Part shown: piece after piece, positions 34,847 through 46,226 of the stretch
How the letters are laid out: every line of letters begins with the position of its first letter
Position numbering within the stretch: the stretch's first letter is position 1
DNA from: Moniliella sp. 'wahieum'
Lineage: Eukaryota > Basidiomycota > Moniliellomycetes > Moniliellales > Moniliellaceae
Length of the DNA stretch: 64,000 bases
Direction of reading: 5' to 3'
Assembly (NCBI GenBank): GCA_003971905.1
Contig: RSEE01000010.1
Span: 558,001 to 622,000, forward strand
Translations under genes and position numbers: made by a program
Notes under the pieces: model-generated
Told to the model about the DNA's origin: nothing
The model's input: the letters and a program-made list of their open reading frames with translations, nothing else
Databases searched by the model: none

Positions 34847-36696
34847 ATGGTGCATGCATGCCCCCAGCCACCCCCACCCGCTTGGCCGCGCGTCTGTCTT
34901 CCATCCCGAGAGCGGCCATCTGCTGCGTACGCCCATGGAGGATCCCGGGACATTGATCCGTTGCTGGCCCCGCTGGTGCCCTATCAGGGTGCCCGCTGGA
35001 TGCGCCACCGTGGCCCCGTCGCTGGTCGGCCCCATGCGCTCTTCCCAGCTGCGCTGGCGCTGCTGGCGGCGAGCATGGCACTCGCATGTGCATCCGCTTG
35101 GGGGTCGACTCCCGCCAGCCCCGCTAGGCTACAATCCACGTCCTGGGCGTATGGGACCACCGCTCTTGTTGCCTCGGTCTTCTGATCGGGGCCCTGACGT
35201 CGCGGCCACAGTGGAAGGATGGGCTAGTTTGGACGGCAGCCCGCTTGCTCGTTCCATACATGCTCCTCGCACCCCCTGCTTCAGCTCCGGGGACGGATGA
35301 GACTCCTCCATCGTTGCCATTTTCTAATGAAGGTCATTTCCCTTGGTATGCATTGATCGCCCTCCTTGCCCTAGGGCTGGACACTCTGCACATGGTGGCC
35401 ATCGCCATCGCACCATCCCCCAGTCCTCGCATGGTCCTCTCCTCCACCTTGGCCACCGCGTCGATCATTCTGGCCTGGGGCAACCTTGCACTTCAAACGT
35501 CGTCGGTTGTTTCGTTGCTGCTGCTGAGTTGGTACGCAGGCACCCTAGCATTGCTTTATTTCACTCTTCTTGCCCTCGCGGCCAGGTGGGCAGCGTACCA
35601 ATTGGTTGGTACCCCTGCGCCCGTTCTCACAACCACGCATCACCCCGACACCGACTTGACCTCAATGTCATTTTCAGGCCTGGTGGCGTACGTCGTGTTC
35701 CACTTGATGGCACGGCTTGGGCCCATCACCACAATTGACGAATCAGACCACCAAGTCGATCCCGGCGAGGGATTCAGCACCTTGGTCCACCTGGGGACTG
35801 CCAACCCATCAGAAGGCGCGGATTCCCCCTCACACTCTGTTTCTGAGTTGGGGGTGACCCGCCATGCGGAGGTGAACCCTGCCACCCCTTTGTCTGGCTC
35901 GGATGCAGCGGAAGGCTTCGGGATCGAGGTGCGCCAGGTGACCGTCACACCTCCTTCACCCGCTCAACCTGACACAAGCGCAGCCGAGGCTTGCTTTGAC
36001 TGGGATGCAAGCATTACTACGCTCATTTTACTGCGGAGAATGTACATCGCGGCCGGTACGCAGCTCGGACGTATGTATTTGGCTTTCACTTGGCTCCTAG
36101 TCGGACGCAGGCGAGCTCCCCTGCGCCCTATGCCTGTCCGATCCCCACCCTCCTCGAATGCGTCAAGAGACCAACACAAACTTCTCGTATCCCTCGCCAT
36201 GGTAGAGGAGGAAGAAACATGGTGCTCGCTCCCCTCTCCGCCTTTACTGGCCAAAGTGGAGCACGGTCTCCGGCTCTTTTGGCATGGTCGGTTGGGAGAG
36301 ACATCACACCAGCTACGTATGATGGAGGAACATCGACTGCGCACGCAATTCAAGCAACAGATTCTCTCTTCCCTCGAACAGTTGGAAGGGGGGCACATTC
36401 AAACCCCATCAACCGCATCAATGGCAGAGACCTCCCCCGTGGCCGCCCCTGACCTTACCACCCCTTCAAGCGGGCTGGGGGTTGAAGATGTTCCGGCACG
36501 AGGAGAACATGGCATGTACTGTGTGGTATGCTATGCCTCCCCACGGAGCGTCATTCTGTGGCCTTGTCGGTGCGTCAACCTCTGCGAAGGGTGCCGTATC
36601 GCCCTGGCAGTGAGGACCGATGCGGCGAACCAAAAGGCGCTGTGCCCGACGTGCCGCACCCCAGTGCGTGGATTCAGTCGGTTGTTCTTTCCATAA
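34847..36696 (+). CDS. Multi-pass membrane RING E3 ligase, Asi1/Asi3-like
   Basis: The protein begins with several hydrophobic spans (PHALFPAALALLAASMALAC, then WYALIALLALGLDTLHMVAI, TASIILAWGNLAL, VVSLLLLSWYAGTLALLYFT and MSFSGLVAYVVFHLMARLG). It ends with a C3HC4 RING just before the C terminus: CVVCYASPRSVILWPCRCVN, LCEGCRIAL, LCPTCRTPVRGFSRLFFP. The SPRxVILWPCRC...CR(T)PVxGxS(R/K)LF(F/I)P ending is characteristic of the Asi inner-nuclear-membrane ubiquitin ligases, which degrade mislocalised membrane proteins and amino-acid-response factors. One missing base near 35182 interrupts a span (ASVF then LIGALTSRPQWKDG). ATG 34847 is the first in frame. A start at 34935 (MEDP, then DIDPLLAPLVPYQGARW after an indel) is equally plausible. 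Substrates cannot be inferred. Confidence 0.8.
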
Positions 36697-37464
36697 AGAG
36701 ATATCCATTGTATATTATTTGTCCTCATTGGCAAACACCCTCTTCTGGACGTGCGGAATGGGTAAACTCTATCGCCCTCTGACCTGTCCAACCTCCCCAG
36801 GCCACGCAACAACGATGTGCATACAAAAAGCAGAGCATATATGGGAGGGAGGCTCTTTTCGTTCAAGGGGGTAATCTGCTACTCCTGACTATAGAATACG
36901 GTCGAATTGTTTCCCGGCCGACGCCCTGGTGACTGGAGGAGAGAGCCGTGTTCTGGCACACCCAAGGGCAAGCCTTCTCATCCACTCGCTTCAGCGCAAG
37001 GTGCCAAGTATATATATCGCCCCCATTGCCAAAACTGATACCGCAACAGGGCACGATACATAGAGCGGGGGACAACGAGCAACTCGGGCGTGCCGAGGTG
37101 CCAGACAAAAGTGCAATGCGTCGGTAGTACAGAAGAACTGCTGTGCCGGACCGAACGGTGAAACGTCAAAACGGGGCGCCGGGTAAAAGGCGCTGGAAGA
37201 ACGGAGGGTTAATTGATCGAGACTCGATAATGGGCGATAATCCGACAATTCCGCAACCGCATTCGCATGCGTCTGACATGGTCTCTCCTCCGACCATATC
37301 ACTGCCATTAGTCACTAGTCACTAGTCACCAGTCACGGCATGCTCATCCATATTTCCTCTGTGAGCCATCCATTTCTTCCACCCCATCCATTGGTATTCT
37401 TCGCCAGAAGCGCGACTGCCTCTCATCCCTCCGTGATCGGTTAACGCCATCGATCCATTTGCCC
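36697..37464. other. Intergenic gap, RING to aminotransferase
   Basis: 768 bp. Lower-GC 3' flank of the RING gene, then the 5' flank of the aminotransferase containing the ACTAGT array at 37311-37338, about 125 bp before its ATG. No gene supported. Confidence 0.5.
37311..37338. repeat. Heptamer array, ACTAGT family, 4 copies
   Basis: GTCACTA, GTCACTA, GTCACCA, GTCACGG in exact 7-bp register, giving two perfect ACTAGT palindromes separated by C. The array lies in the proximal upstream region of the aminotransferase. Confidence 0.85.
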
Positions 37465-39000
37465 ATGCCGCCCCGCTACGCCCTCAACCCACTCGTCGTC
37501 GAAGGCACGATCGAGCCGCCAGTCAGCGTCGCGCGCAGTTGGGTCTATCCCCGCCCTGGCGCGCCCCAACCGCAGCGCCCGCTCATCAACCTCAGCCAAG
37601 GCGTCCCTGGTGTCGCTCCTCCAGCCTCTTTTGTTGCCCGTTTACAGCGTGAGCCCGTCGACTGGGGCTATGGCGACAATTTTGGTGCCCCTCTGCTGCG
37701 GCAGGCGCTGGCACGCGACCTGAACCATGTCTACCGCCCACACCCCGTGTCGATGCCAAGCAAGCCATCAAGGTCGAGGACATCTGCATCACCGCCGGCT
37801 CCAATTTAGCCTTTGCCACAATTGCTCAGGTCCTGGCTGCCCGCGGCGACGGCATCCTTCTGCCCACGCCCTGGTACTTCAACCACTACATGACGTTGAC
37901 TGCCTTAGGGATTGCCGCCATTCCCGTGGCTACCCATGCGCCCGGTTTCGAGGTCGACCCGCTGCGGTCAAGCAGCCTTGGCAGCCGCCCGTGCTAAGGG
38001 TACGACGCCCAAGGCGCTGGTGATTGTTACTCCTAACAATCCCACCGGTGCGGTGTATCCCGCCTCGCTTCTCGCCCAACTCGCTCTGTTGGCCCGGGAG
38101 GAAGAGATCGCTCTTGTGCTGGATGAAACCTACAAGGATTTCCTCCTGGCCCCACAAGTGGGAGAGGGGCAGCGTCACCGTGCTACCCCACACACCCTGT
38201 TTGAAGATACATTGCCGGATCAAGGGCCGGCCGGATGGGATTGGCGAGAGAGTACGTTTTGGTTTGGATTTTCTTGCTTGTTGTCCCTGCTACTGACCTG
38301 GATCGGCAGCGGTGGTCCAGCTGATCTCCTTTAGCAAGTCGTTTGCCATCCCTGGCCATCGGCTGGGTGCGTTGGTAGCCCACCCTTCACTCATGGCCAC
38401 CGTCGACCGCCCCATCGATCCTAACCAGGACATTCTTTCGCCCGAGCAGCAATCCACCATCCTCACCTACGGTCCCGTGGCCAAGGTGGTGGATGACCTG
38501 CAAATCTGTCCGCCCGTCGGATCGACGCAGGATGTTGTGGCCTGGGCGCTGGCCGACCCGGAGCTGATTCGGTGGCGGGCCGAGGAGGCAGCCGCGATCC
38601 AGGTGCGGCGAGAGACGTTTGCGGATGCCCTGGCCAAGCTGGAGGTGCATTCGACCCAAGCGAAATGGGCAGTCGAGTCGTCGGGCGGGTACTACGCCTA
38701 TGTGCGTCACCCTTGGGCCCAGTACCTTGACTCGGAATCGGTGGCAAGGGCACTAGCCACCCTGGTCGGCGTCAAGACTCTACCGGGCGCCTTTTTCATG
38801 CCCCCGGCGGCAGGCGAGGCCCCCCTCTGGCCCCGGGGGGTAAACCGGTGCTGCGCAAGGACTGGACAGAGGATGATCCGAAGGATCGTCTGCGCTTTTC
38901 GGTAGCCAATGTGGATCTGGCCACACTGCAGGAAGTGCCATCGCGCTTGGTGCTTTTGGACCAGCTGTGGACTGAGAAGGGGATTGGCTTTGGCCTCTAA
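37465..39000 (+). CDS. PLP-dependent class I/II aminotransferase
   Basis: A fold-type I aminotransferase of about 490 residues. Landmarks: MPPRYALNPLVVEGTIEPP start; LINLSQGVPGVAPP; YGDNFGAPLLRQALARDLN; ICITAGSNLAFATIAQVLAA; LPTPWYFNHYMTLTALGI; ALVIVTPNNPTGAVYP (substrate-side Asn); IALVLDETYKDFL (Asp/Tyr); and after intron 38252-38309 (GTACGT...CAG, phase 1) LISFSKSFAIPGHRLGALVA with the PLP lysine in SFSKS. C-terminal: GYYAYVRHPW, GVKTLPGAFFMPP, RLRFSVANVD. Frame breaks near 37752, 37962 and 38850 are all single-base. The nearest families are kynurenine/aromatic or ACC-synthase-like aminotransferases of fungi. The substrate is unknown. Confidence 0.87.
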
Positions 39001-39745
39001 TCTTTCCCTGTTGGTGGCGTTCATTACAATTGCTCTTCAAGCGCCAACCCTGTCAGTCTATCAGCGCCACCGAAAGTATGTGATAAGCAGCACATCGCGG
39101 TCGTTCCATCTGTAAAGAGGATTGGGAGACGTGGAGGTAGACGGTAAGACAGAGAACCGCAATTCAGACCGGAAATGATCATTAGCGAAACAAAGTAGCT
39201 GGAATCCCATTGGTCTATAATATAAGAGTGAAGTCATCACTGCTTGACACTCAATGTCAGCCCCGTCAGGGAGAGGCCAGCCTTAGCGCCAAAGATAAAT
39301 GGCAGAAGTACAGCGCGCACAGTAGGGTAACGCCCACGACGGCTTTACACGCAGGACGAGTGGCATTGGTCAGGAGCAAGCATGACACCTAAGACTTGAA
39401 GTGGTTCTGACTGTACAGCCACCATATGCAAGGCATCATGGATAAATACTGCGCAACAGCACGATATAAGTTGAGGTCTTGTCGGTTCCAGGTAGACTTT
39501 GTCACTTGTGATGAACCGCCAATGAAGGTGATGGTGCTTTGGAAGCCATAGAGACACCCGGCCACAACCTCAAGAATCCGGCATGTTCCAGTTCTGGAGC
39601 AAATTCTGTTTCCAAGATGGCTGTATTGAAATGGCTATGAAATGATGAGTTGAGGAAGGAACTGCCATACACGCCGCAGGTCCGCCACCCACGCACCCAG
39701 CTCAGTTGCCCTGATTCGCAAGCCGGTCGACATATGGATCATATC

Positions 39746-39866
39746 GATCATAGCTAATCGAAAACGGTGGTAACAAGGTTCCGGATAGATATGTGAGGAC
39801 TACGTACAAAATTCAAGGTGAGCAAGGCCACAAGATTGTGCACAAGAAATTTCGATTAGCCATGAT
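39746..39866 (+). repeat. Left arm of the inverted repeat, itself bounded by short inverted repeats
   Basis: It begins GATCATAGCTAATCGAAA and ends TTTCGATTAGCCATGAT, so the arm has its own ~17-bp terminal inverted repeats, as a MITE would. Confidence 0.8.
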
Positions 39867-40405
39867 GACAACCTAGAATCTTGGCGTATTGGACTTGGCC
39901 GAGGGTGTCACAACAGAAAAGCACTACCTGAAGTACCTCCGGCTGTTGAAGTGTGTAGCTGACGTGGGTTCTCGTAAATTCGTAAGAATAAGGGTGAAGG
40001 AGATAAAAGGACGAAGCGAGAAGGGGGAAGGGCGGTCATAGTACAAATCAGATTTAGAGAGAGATTGTTCGGGGTAAAAGCGCAACAAAAGTATCATAAG
40101 CAACAGGGTGGTGGGCTTAAGAGCTACAGGTAGCAAGCCTGATGCAGGGCAGGTTTATATACAGAATTGGATCAGGCTGATCAGGCCTCAGTACTACAGG
40201 TGTAAAAGAGGATGTGGGAGTAGACTTAACGAGACTAACAAAATGCCTTTTGAAGATGTCTACAGCTTGTGCGGGGCTCTGCGTCCGCAGATAACAGGAC
40301 CGCCCTGTAACGTTACAACAGCACACCATCCATGATGCTGTTTTATCTGAATATCTCCTACTACGTTCTGCCCCTACTAACGGGGGCTCATATCTTGGAA
40401 TCAAC

Positions 40406-40529
40406 AATCAATAGCTAATCGAAATTTCTTGCGCACAATCTTGTTGGGCCCTGCCCACCTTGAATTTTGTACGTAGTCCTCACATATCTATCCGGAACCT
40501 TGTACCACCGTTTTCGATTAGCTATGATC
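40406..40529 (-). repeat. Right arm of the inverted repeat
   Basis: Reverse complement of the left arm. It is bounded by ATAGCTAATCGAAATTTC and TTTCGATTAGCTATGATC. It shares with the left arm the word GATAGATATGTGAGGACTAC in opposite orientation. Confidence 0.8.
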
Positions 40530-42255
40530 CATTATCTTTCTTTGGCTTATTGAGCCTATACAGCTTTTTCTGTCCAGAAGCGAGGCTGTCAACCTCATCT
40601 GTCCGCCTGAGTTGCCCCCGGCCCGAACTCCTCATTATCAGTACACCACAGTGCATGGTGGTCCATCAGGTGTGGGACTCCGCTCTGGAAGCTCTACTGG
40701 CGACATCTTGTCGACATTGAGCCCCTGTCAGCTCACCAGCATATGTAAGCTGCCGCCGTCGCCACCACAGCTGCCGCCCACTCCCCTTCCGCTGCCCCCC
40801 GAGCTGGTGGCCACTCCTCCTTCCGTCACCACCACGCCGGCTACCCCCGCTGGTACCCCGTACGGCAGACCAAGGCGCCTTTTATCACACTTGTCCGTTA
40901 TATTTTTGTCCTCCGAAGCCTCCACGCATGTATACTTCGGCTTGTTCGCCCTGTCTCTTTCACGGGTGTGGCGGCAGAAGGCTTCCTCGTTGAACGTACG
41001 CATGCAACCACCACCATTGCGATTGCATCGTTCTATACATTTCCAAAGGTTCACCAACACACCCAAATCCTTTGGGTTCCTCCGGTCTTACATCTGTGCC
41101 ATATATACACTGCAGGGCACGACATAAACAGGATGGAACCACAGAATCGCTTCCTGTTTCTTATTAGTGAGCCCGCGGCGGAGTGCTATAGCGTGCCCTG
41201 TGCCTACCAATCCCTGAAATGTTTTGGGTTTATATATACCGATGAAGACCACACGGCGTGGAAGGCTGTGGCTACCGCCGGGGGAGAGGAGAGGGATCAG
41301 TACTCAGTGACGTTAATGTATCTGAGAGGGGGACGTGGCTACTATTGTGAGATACATAGTGTGTGGTTATCGAGAGGCCGTCCCAATTAGCTTTTCTGGT
41401 GTGGAGCCACCGCGGGTGGCTCGTGTGTTTTGGTCAAACCTCGTCCCTTTTTCAGTCCCTCTCCTCTCAGGCGTTGGAGTTCCGTTGTTTTGCCGCTTCT
41501 CATCCGTTTTCCTTGTTCGGCAGCTTATAGCCCCTGGCGGCAACTATTGGCTGCTTTGATGTTCCTCCGTATAGGCGTAGGGCCGGCTGGCTTATTGCTC
41601 CACCACCGCGTGTCACTAGTGCCTTTGCATTACGCTCGATGAGGACCATCAGAACTCCAGGCCTCAGGCTGTGGCCTCATCGTGTGCATGGAGCTATCAT
41701 ATATTGCCCGTGGAAGATGTGCATGACTTTGCGCCAAGGCCTCCATTATGCCGAAATGCGCCAGTGCATCTGCACTACTCCATTCAGTAATACTCCCAGT
41801 ACACTCACAGTATACTCTCAGTACGTTCAGTCAAAGTGTGCAGAGCCCCTGTCCGCATAACTATGCTATGCGTCAAGAAGCAATGCATGTCACAATGACA
41901 TTGTTCCTGGGACATATGTGACTGAACCCCGTGCACTATCCTAGTGTGTTGGCCCGAGACGTCCCCAAGCACACCACCGCTGATGCATTGCTCCCGCGTC
42001 CCTTCTCGCGGCCGCCGCAGCATCGGTCATTGATCGAACTAATCGACTAATCCCTTCTGGGAAAACAGGGCGTGGTACTGCTGGCTGGCAAATGCCACCT
42101 CATATTCAATATTCAATAGGGCATTTACCGGATTCATCTTCCTTTTTGAGCTTCATGCTCTATGCTTCATGGACGCGACGGAGGGATGCGAGAGGCCCCC
42201 ACAGCTAAAGCGGCGCGCGCAACTCGTCACTGGTCGCCCCCTGAGGCCTGAGGGC

Positions 42256-42284
42256 CTGACTAGCTGACTAGTGACTAGCGACTC
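42256..42284. repeat. Heptamer array, ACTAGT family
   Basis: CTGACTAG, CTGACTA, GTGACTA, GCGACTC: one 8-bp unit followed by 7-bp units, containing one perfect ACTAGT. Confidence 0.7.
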
Positions 42285-42678
42285 AGGGTACTACTCAGAC
42301 GCTATTGTCTTTTTCTGTAGCGCGGACATTTGCTTTCAAGCATCACATGCAGGCGCCACGATGGTCGATGATACCGATGATGCAACAGCACAGTGCACGA
42401 TGCTTTGCGGGCAAATGTGCGTTAGAGGAGGAGAGCGGAGTGGAGCGGAAGCATGCGGTAACCGATTATAACCTGTGACACGCGCGTACCGCGTAACGCC
42501 AGTGTATTAACATGTAACACCTGGTAGCACATGGCACACACATCTCATGGCCTCATCGATCATCGATTATCGACCTCGACCTCATCCATGCACACATTCA
42601 AAGAAACATAACCCTGCCATCCTGTGGAAGCTTCCTCAGGCCTTAGGTACATATAGCCGACACATGCTGTACTCCGTC

Positions 42679-42697
42679 TCGCGTTACGCGTTACGTC
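42679..42697. repeat. Heptamer array, ACGCGT with spacer T
   Basis: TCGCGT, T, ACGCGT, T, ACGTCT: a 7-bp period with one perfect palindrome. Confidence 0.5.
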
Positions 42698-42761
42698 TGG
42701 CCGACGTGGACGAGAAGACGAGGGAAATGCTGAGGCGAAAATACTGTTCTTCCTCGTCACC

Positions 42762-42782
42762 ATGCATCATGCATCATACATC
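42762..42782. repeat. Heptamer array, ATGCAT with spacer C, 3 copies
   Basis: ATGCATC, ATGCATC, ATACATC in exact register. Confidence 0.75.
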
Positions 42783-43309
42783 CCATGCACCACATCAGAC
42801 TCTTGCTTGCCTGGACATCACCCGTATTAACAAAAGCTCCCCTACAAGCCGCGAGGACGCGAAGGCGGGCCTATACGACGTGGCTTTGGGGGATAGATGA
42901 TCGAGATATTGATGAAGTTTGAACTTTGATGCGTCGATAACGGACGTGTTACGACTGTGCCGGAGATGTTGCTGAGAAAGGAAGCACTCAAACATCTTCG
43001 GGGGAATGGAGCAAGGGACGGGCGGATTGGATGGGACTGTGGATGCGATAGAGAGGAGGCTGGCGAGAGTGTGTGTGTGACTGATAGCTTCCAGCCTTCG
43101 GCCTTGTGGGCCCGTCCCGCGACACACTGCCCCCGTCCTGGTTGTTTGAGGTACATGCGATACCACGAGGCCGCCTTGGGGGCTGTCTTGCTCCTTGTCC
43201 CTATCGATCTATCGACTATCGGTCACTCAGTCACCGGTCACTCGATCATCCACCGTTGAGTACTTGAGTACTCAGACTGAGTACAGACAGGTACAAAGTC
43301 GTGAGGTCG

Positions 43310-43337
43310 GTGACCTGTGACGCGTGACGCGTGACGG
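43310..43337. repeat. Heptamer array, ACGCGT with spacer G, 4 copies
   Basis: GTGACCT, GTGACGC, GTGACGC, GTGACGG. Two perfect ACGCGT palindromes at the unit junctions. Confidence 0.85.
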
Positions 43338-43350
43338 TGAGGTGGCTCGA

Positions 43351-43377
43351 GTGACCAGTGACATGTGACAGTGACTA
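43351..43377. repeat. Mixed heptamer array, ACCAGT/ACATGT
   Basis: GTGACCA, GTGACAT, a 6-bp GTGACA, GTGACTA. It starts 13 bp after the array at 43310 and contains the palindrome ACATGT. Confidence 0.7.
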
Positions 43378-44237
43378 TCGCGACGGCCGATTCCAGGCGG
43401 GCCCAGGGCCACTGGACCGGGCTGGCACGGGGGCACAGCTTCTCTATCGCCCAGCTGCCCATGGGGTTAAGTTTATCGATCTCTGCTAAATTCCGCATGG
43501 GCTGCGGCAGCAGCTGCAGGGCATCAGTCAGCTGGGCAGTCCTCATGCGCTCATGCACTCATGGCGCGCGTGGGGCCGGTTTTCCCAGCCAGGAACCCAG
43601 GTTTGCCACAGCCACTCCATGCGAGACAGCTGCGTGCACTCGCGTCCCCCCGGCACAGCGCCAGTCTGCTGCGGCGAATCCGCTCGGGTGGAGCGTGGCG
43701 CGTGGTGGGGTGGGTACGCAGGACAGGAACGGCGGTGCGTCTATCGCATGCGTGCGACGCGGAGGACCCTCGTGTCCGGGGCATATCGCCCTTCGAGGAA
43801 CCGAACGTCACGACACCACCCCAACCGGCACGGGCATGGCGCCAGTGTGCGCCGCTATCTGCCTCGGGCGTTTTAGATTGCTCCGTTGTCGCAGCAGGCA
43901 AGTGTGGGTGGATGGTCGCGCAGTGGGCAGCATGGAATCAGCAGCCGCGTTGGGCTGGCCCGACTGGGCAGCCCAGCACAGCACCGCATCGCCCCCCCAA
44001 CGCTCTCTGCCTGCTCTGGCTTGCATCGCGTGCGGGCACGGGGCCAGTGTAAGCGTTATCCACGCCCGCTGCTGCCCTGCTGCCCAGGCTCCGCATGGGC
44101 AGCAGTCAAGCCCACGCACTGCCAGCATCGTTGCGCAGCCAGCCACGCAAACACATGGCCCCAGTCCGTCGGCCTCGCACTGCACCAGCGAAGGACCCAC
44201 CCGCCTGAGCTGCCAGAGCCTGCGGGCCGACCTGCGG

Positions 44238-44246
44238 TATATAAGG
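44238..44246 (+). promoter_or_regulatory. TATA box of the amino-acid permease gene
   Basis: TATATAAGG, 81 bp upstream of ATG 44319, followed by a CT-rich leader. Confidence 0.5.
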
Positions 44247-44318
44247 CACCAACACCATGCGGTTCCCCAGCTTCTTCCTCTCTATCCCGCCCGCCTCTCT
44301 CTCTCCTCTCGCCTCGCC

Positions 44319-46226
44319 ATGTCCCATTTCGTCAGGGACTTCGTGGACGGCTTCAAGCCGGCCCAGGCTCCGCCGGGCCCTAGCGAGATCCCCGCCGGCC
44401 CCGGCTACGACGCCGATATCACCACCAATGTTTATCCCGACGACAAGGGCTCCATGGAAAAGGGGCAGGATGTCGAGGGCGCCTCCATTTCCCTCGAGCA
44501 CACCGAGGGCGGCGCTGCTCCTGAGACGCTCAAGCGCCATCTCACTCAGCGTCACATGCAGATGATTGCCTTCGGCGGCAGGTTCGTTTCTTTCCCCTTC
44601 ATATCGCAATCTTAATGTCGGCCCAAGATGTGCTAACCCTTCCCTGACGCAGTATCGGAACTGGTCTCTTCATCGGTTCTGGTGGTGTGTACAACACGGG
44701 TGGTCCAGGTTTCTGATGCTGGATTACCTTTTGATCGGCACCATGCTTCTCTGTGTGGTTATGGATCTCGGTGAAATGGGTTCGCTCTTCCCCATCTCTG
44801 GTTCGTTGCTACCTACTCGACTCGGTTTGTCAGTCCCGCCTGGGGTTTCGCCATGGGCTGGAACTACTGGATGCAATGGTTTATCGTCTTGCCTTTGGAA
44901 CTCAAGGCTGCCTCGATTGTGATCAAATACTGGGATCCTAACGAGCACATCTCTCCTGGTGTCTGGCTTATCATCTTCCTTGTCGTCATTGGTGGCATCA
45001 ACCTCTTTGGTGTCCGTGGCTACGGTGAATTTGAGAGCTTTGCTGCTATGATCAAGATCATTGCTGTTATTGGCTTTATCAGTGCGTATTTCATTTCAAC
45101 TTGCACCGTACAGATTCTGATTGGCTAACCTTTCCTGCACCCTCAGTCTGTGGCAGTGTTTTTCTGCTGGTGGTGCCCCCTCCCATGAGCACATTGGCAA
45201 GTACTGGCAATCCTGCTCTTCGATGCTTTCCGCAATGGCTTCCAAGGCTTTTGCTCTGTTTTCGGTCAGTGCCGCCTTTGCCTTTGCCGTACTGAGCTGA
45301 TTGGTCTCGCCGCTGCCGAGTCGCACAACCCTCGCAAGGACATGCCCAAGGCTGCCAAGCAGATCTTTGCCCGTATCATCATTTTCTACGTGATCTCTCT
45401 TTGGTTGTGACACTCATTGTCGGCCCCACGAACCCGCGTCTGACTGGGGGTACCTCCTCCTACGATGCTCGCGCCAGTCCGTTTTCATTGCTATCCGATT
45501 GGGAAGATCAAGGCCTTGCCTTCGATTTTCAATGCCGTCATTTTGATTTCCGTGCTGTCGGTGGGCAACTCGGCCGTGTACGGTGCCTCGCGCACGCTTA
45601 CTGCGTTGGCGCAGCAGGGCCAGGCCCCTGCCACTTCAAGTTTGTTGACCGTCAAGGTCGTCCTATGCCTGCTGTGGTCCTCAGTTTGGCCATGGGCTTC
45701 CTTTTCGTTCCTGATTTACTCTGCGTCGAGCACGGACGTGTTCAACTGGCTGCTTGCCCTCAGTGGTCTCTCGACCATCTCTCTTGGGCTCGGTTACCCT
45801 GTGCCACGTTCGCTTCCGCAATGGCATGGAAGAGGGCCGGTTCACTCTTGAGGAGCTTCCGTGAAGGCGCCGACGGGCATGATTGGCTCCATCTGGGCAC
45901 CTTCTTCTGCTCTCTGGTGTGGTGCTGCAGTTCATCATTGCCTGCTGGCCCATTGGTGCATCGTCCATGTCGGGTTCGGGCCGTGCGGTCACCTTCTTCC
46001 AGGCTTGCCTTGCCATCCCCGTTGTCCTGGTCTTCTTCATTGCCGGGCTCTTCTTGCCCAAGAAGGGCAACAGGTCCAACCTCTGGGTTCGCCTTGAGGA
46101 CATTGACTTGACCACGGGCCGTCGCATGATTCCCCTCGATGTGCTCCGACAAGAGCGCGAGGAGGCGTCGCACGTTCCTTTGCTCGCAAGCTCCTTGAAT
46201 CTTTGTCTGAGCTCATATCCCTGTTA
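44319..46226 (+). CDS. Amino-acid permease (yeast AAT family)
   Basis: A 12-span plasma-membrane amino-acid/H+ symporter. The N-terminal cytosolic tail starts MSHFVRDFVDGFKPAQAPPG and reaches LKRHLTQRHMQMIAFGG, the family's entry to span 1. Intron 44582-44652 (GTTCGT...CAG with CTAAC) precedes SIGTGLFIGSGGVYNTGGPG. Next come YLLIGTMLLCVVMDLGEMGS, SPAWGFAMGWNYWMQWFIVL, GGINLFGVRGYGEFESFAAM and IKIIAVIGFI. Intron 45082-45146 follows. Later spans are FNAVILISVLSVGNSAVYGA, SRTLTALAQQGQAP, LFLPKKGNRSNLWVRLEDID and a TGRRMIPLD tail. Many single-base breaks (about 44716, 44805-44815, several at 45160-45900, and near 46170) disrupt the frame, so the C terminus is uncertain by some 20 residues. The substrate range is not predictable. 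Proximal TATA box at 44238. Confidence 0.88.

Larger units (their letters stand above)
39746..40529. mobile_element. Long inverted-repeat (foldback/MITE-like) element
   Basis: A roughly 120-bp arm at 39746-39866 is repeated in inverted orientation at 40406-40529. The outer ~75 bp are nearly identical (one indel seen) and the inner part differs at several positions. About 540 bp separate the arms. No transposase frame is present, so any mobility would be non-autonomous. I saw no clean target-site duplication. Confidence 0.72.
39001..44318. other. Gene-poor island with repeats
   Basis: 5.3 kb without a supported gene, by far the largest gap. The left 1.6 kb is visibly AT-richer and contains the inverted-repeat element at 39746-40529. 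The middle (40.6-41.6 kb) has an open stretch rich in proline (about 40735-40860) with no domain match. The right part has several heptamer arrays (42256, 42681, 42762, 43310, 43351). The final 500 bp rise to normal GC before the permease. It may be a degenerate transposon nest. Confidence 0.55.

Noticed and set aside
40612-41127. 171-codon plus-strand open frame with a proline-rich segment in the gene-poor island
   Set aside because: No start context, domain or continuation in neighbouring frames. The proline run alone is weak evidence, though a decayed gene cannot be excluded.
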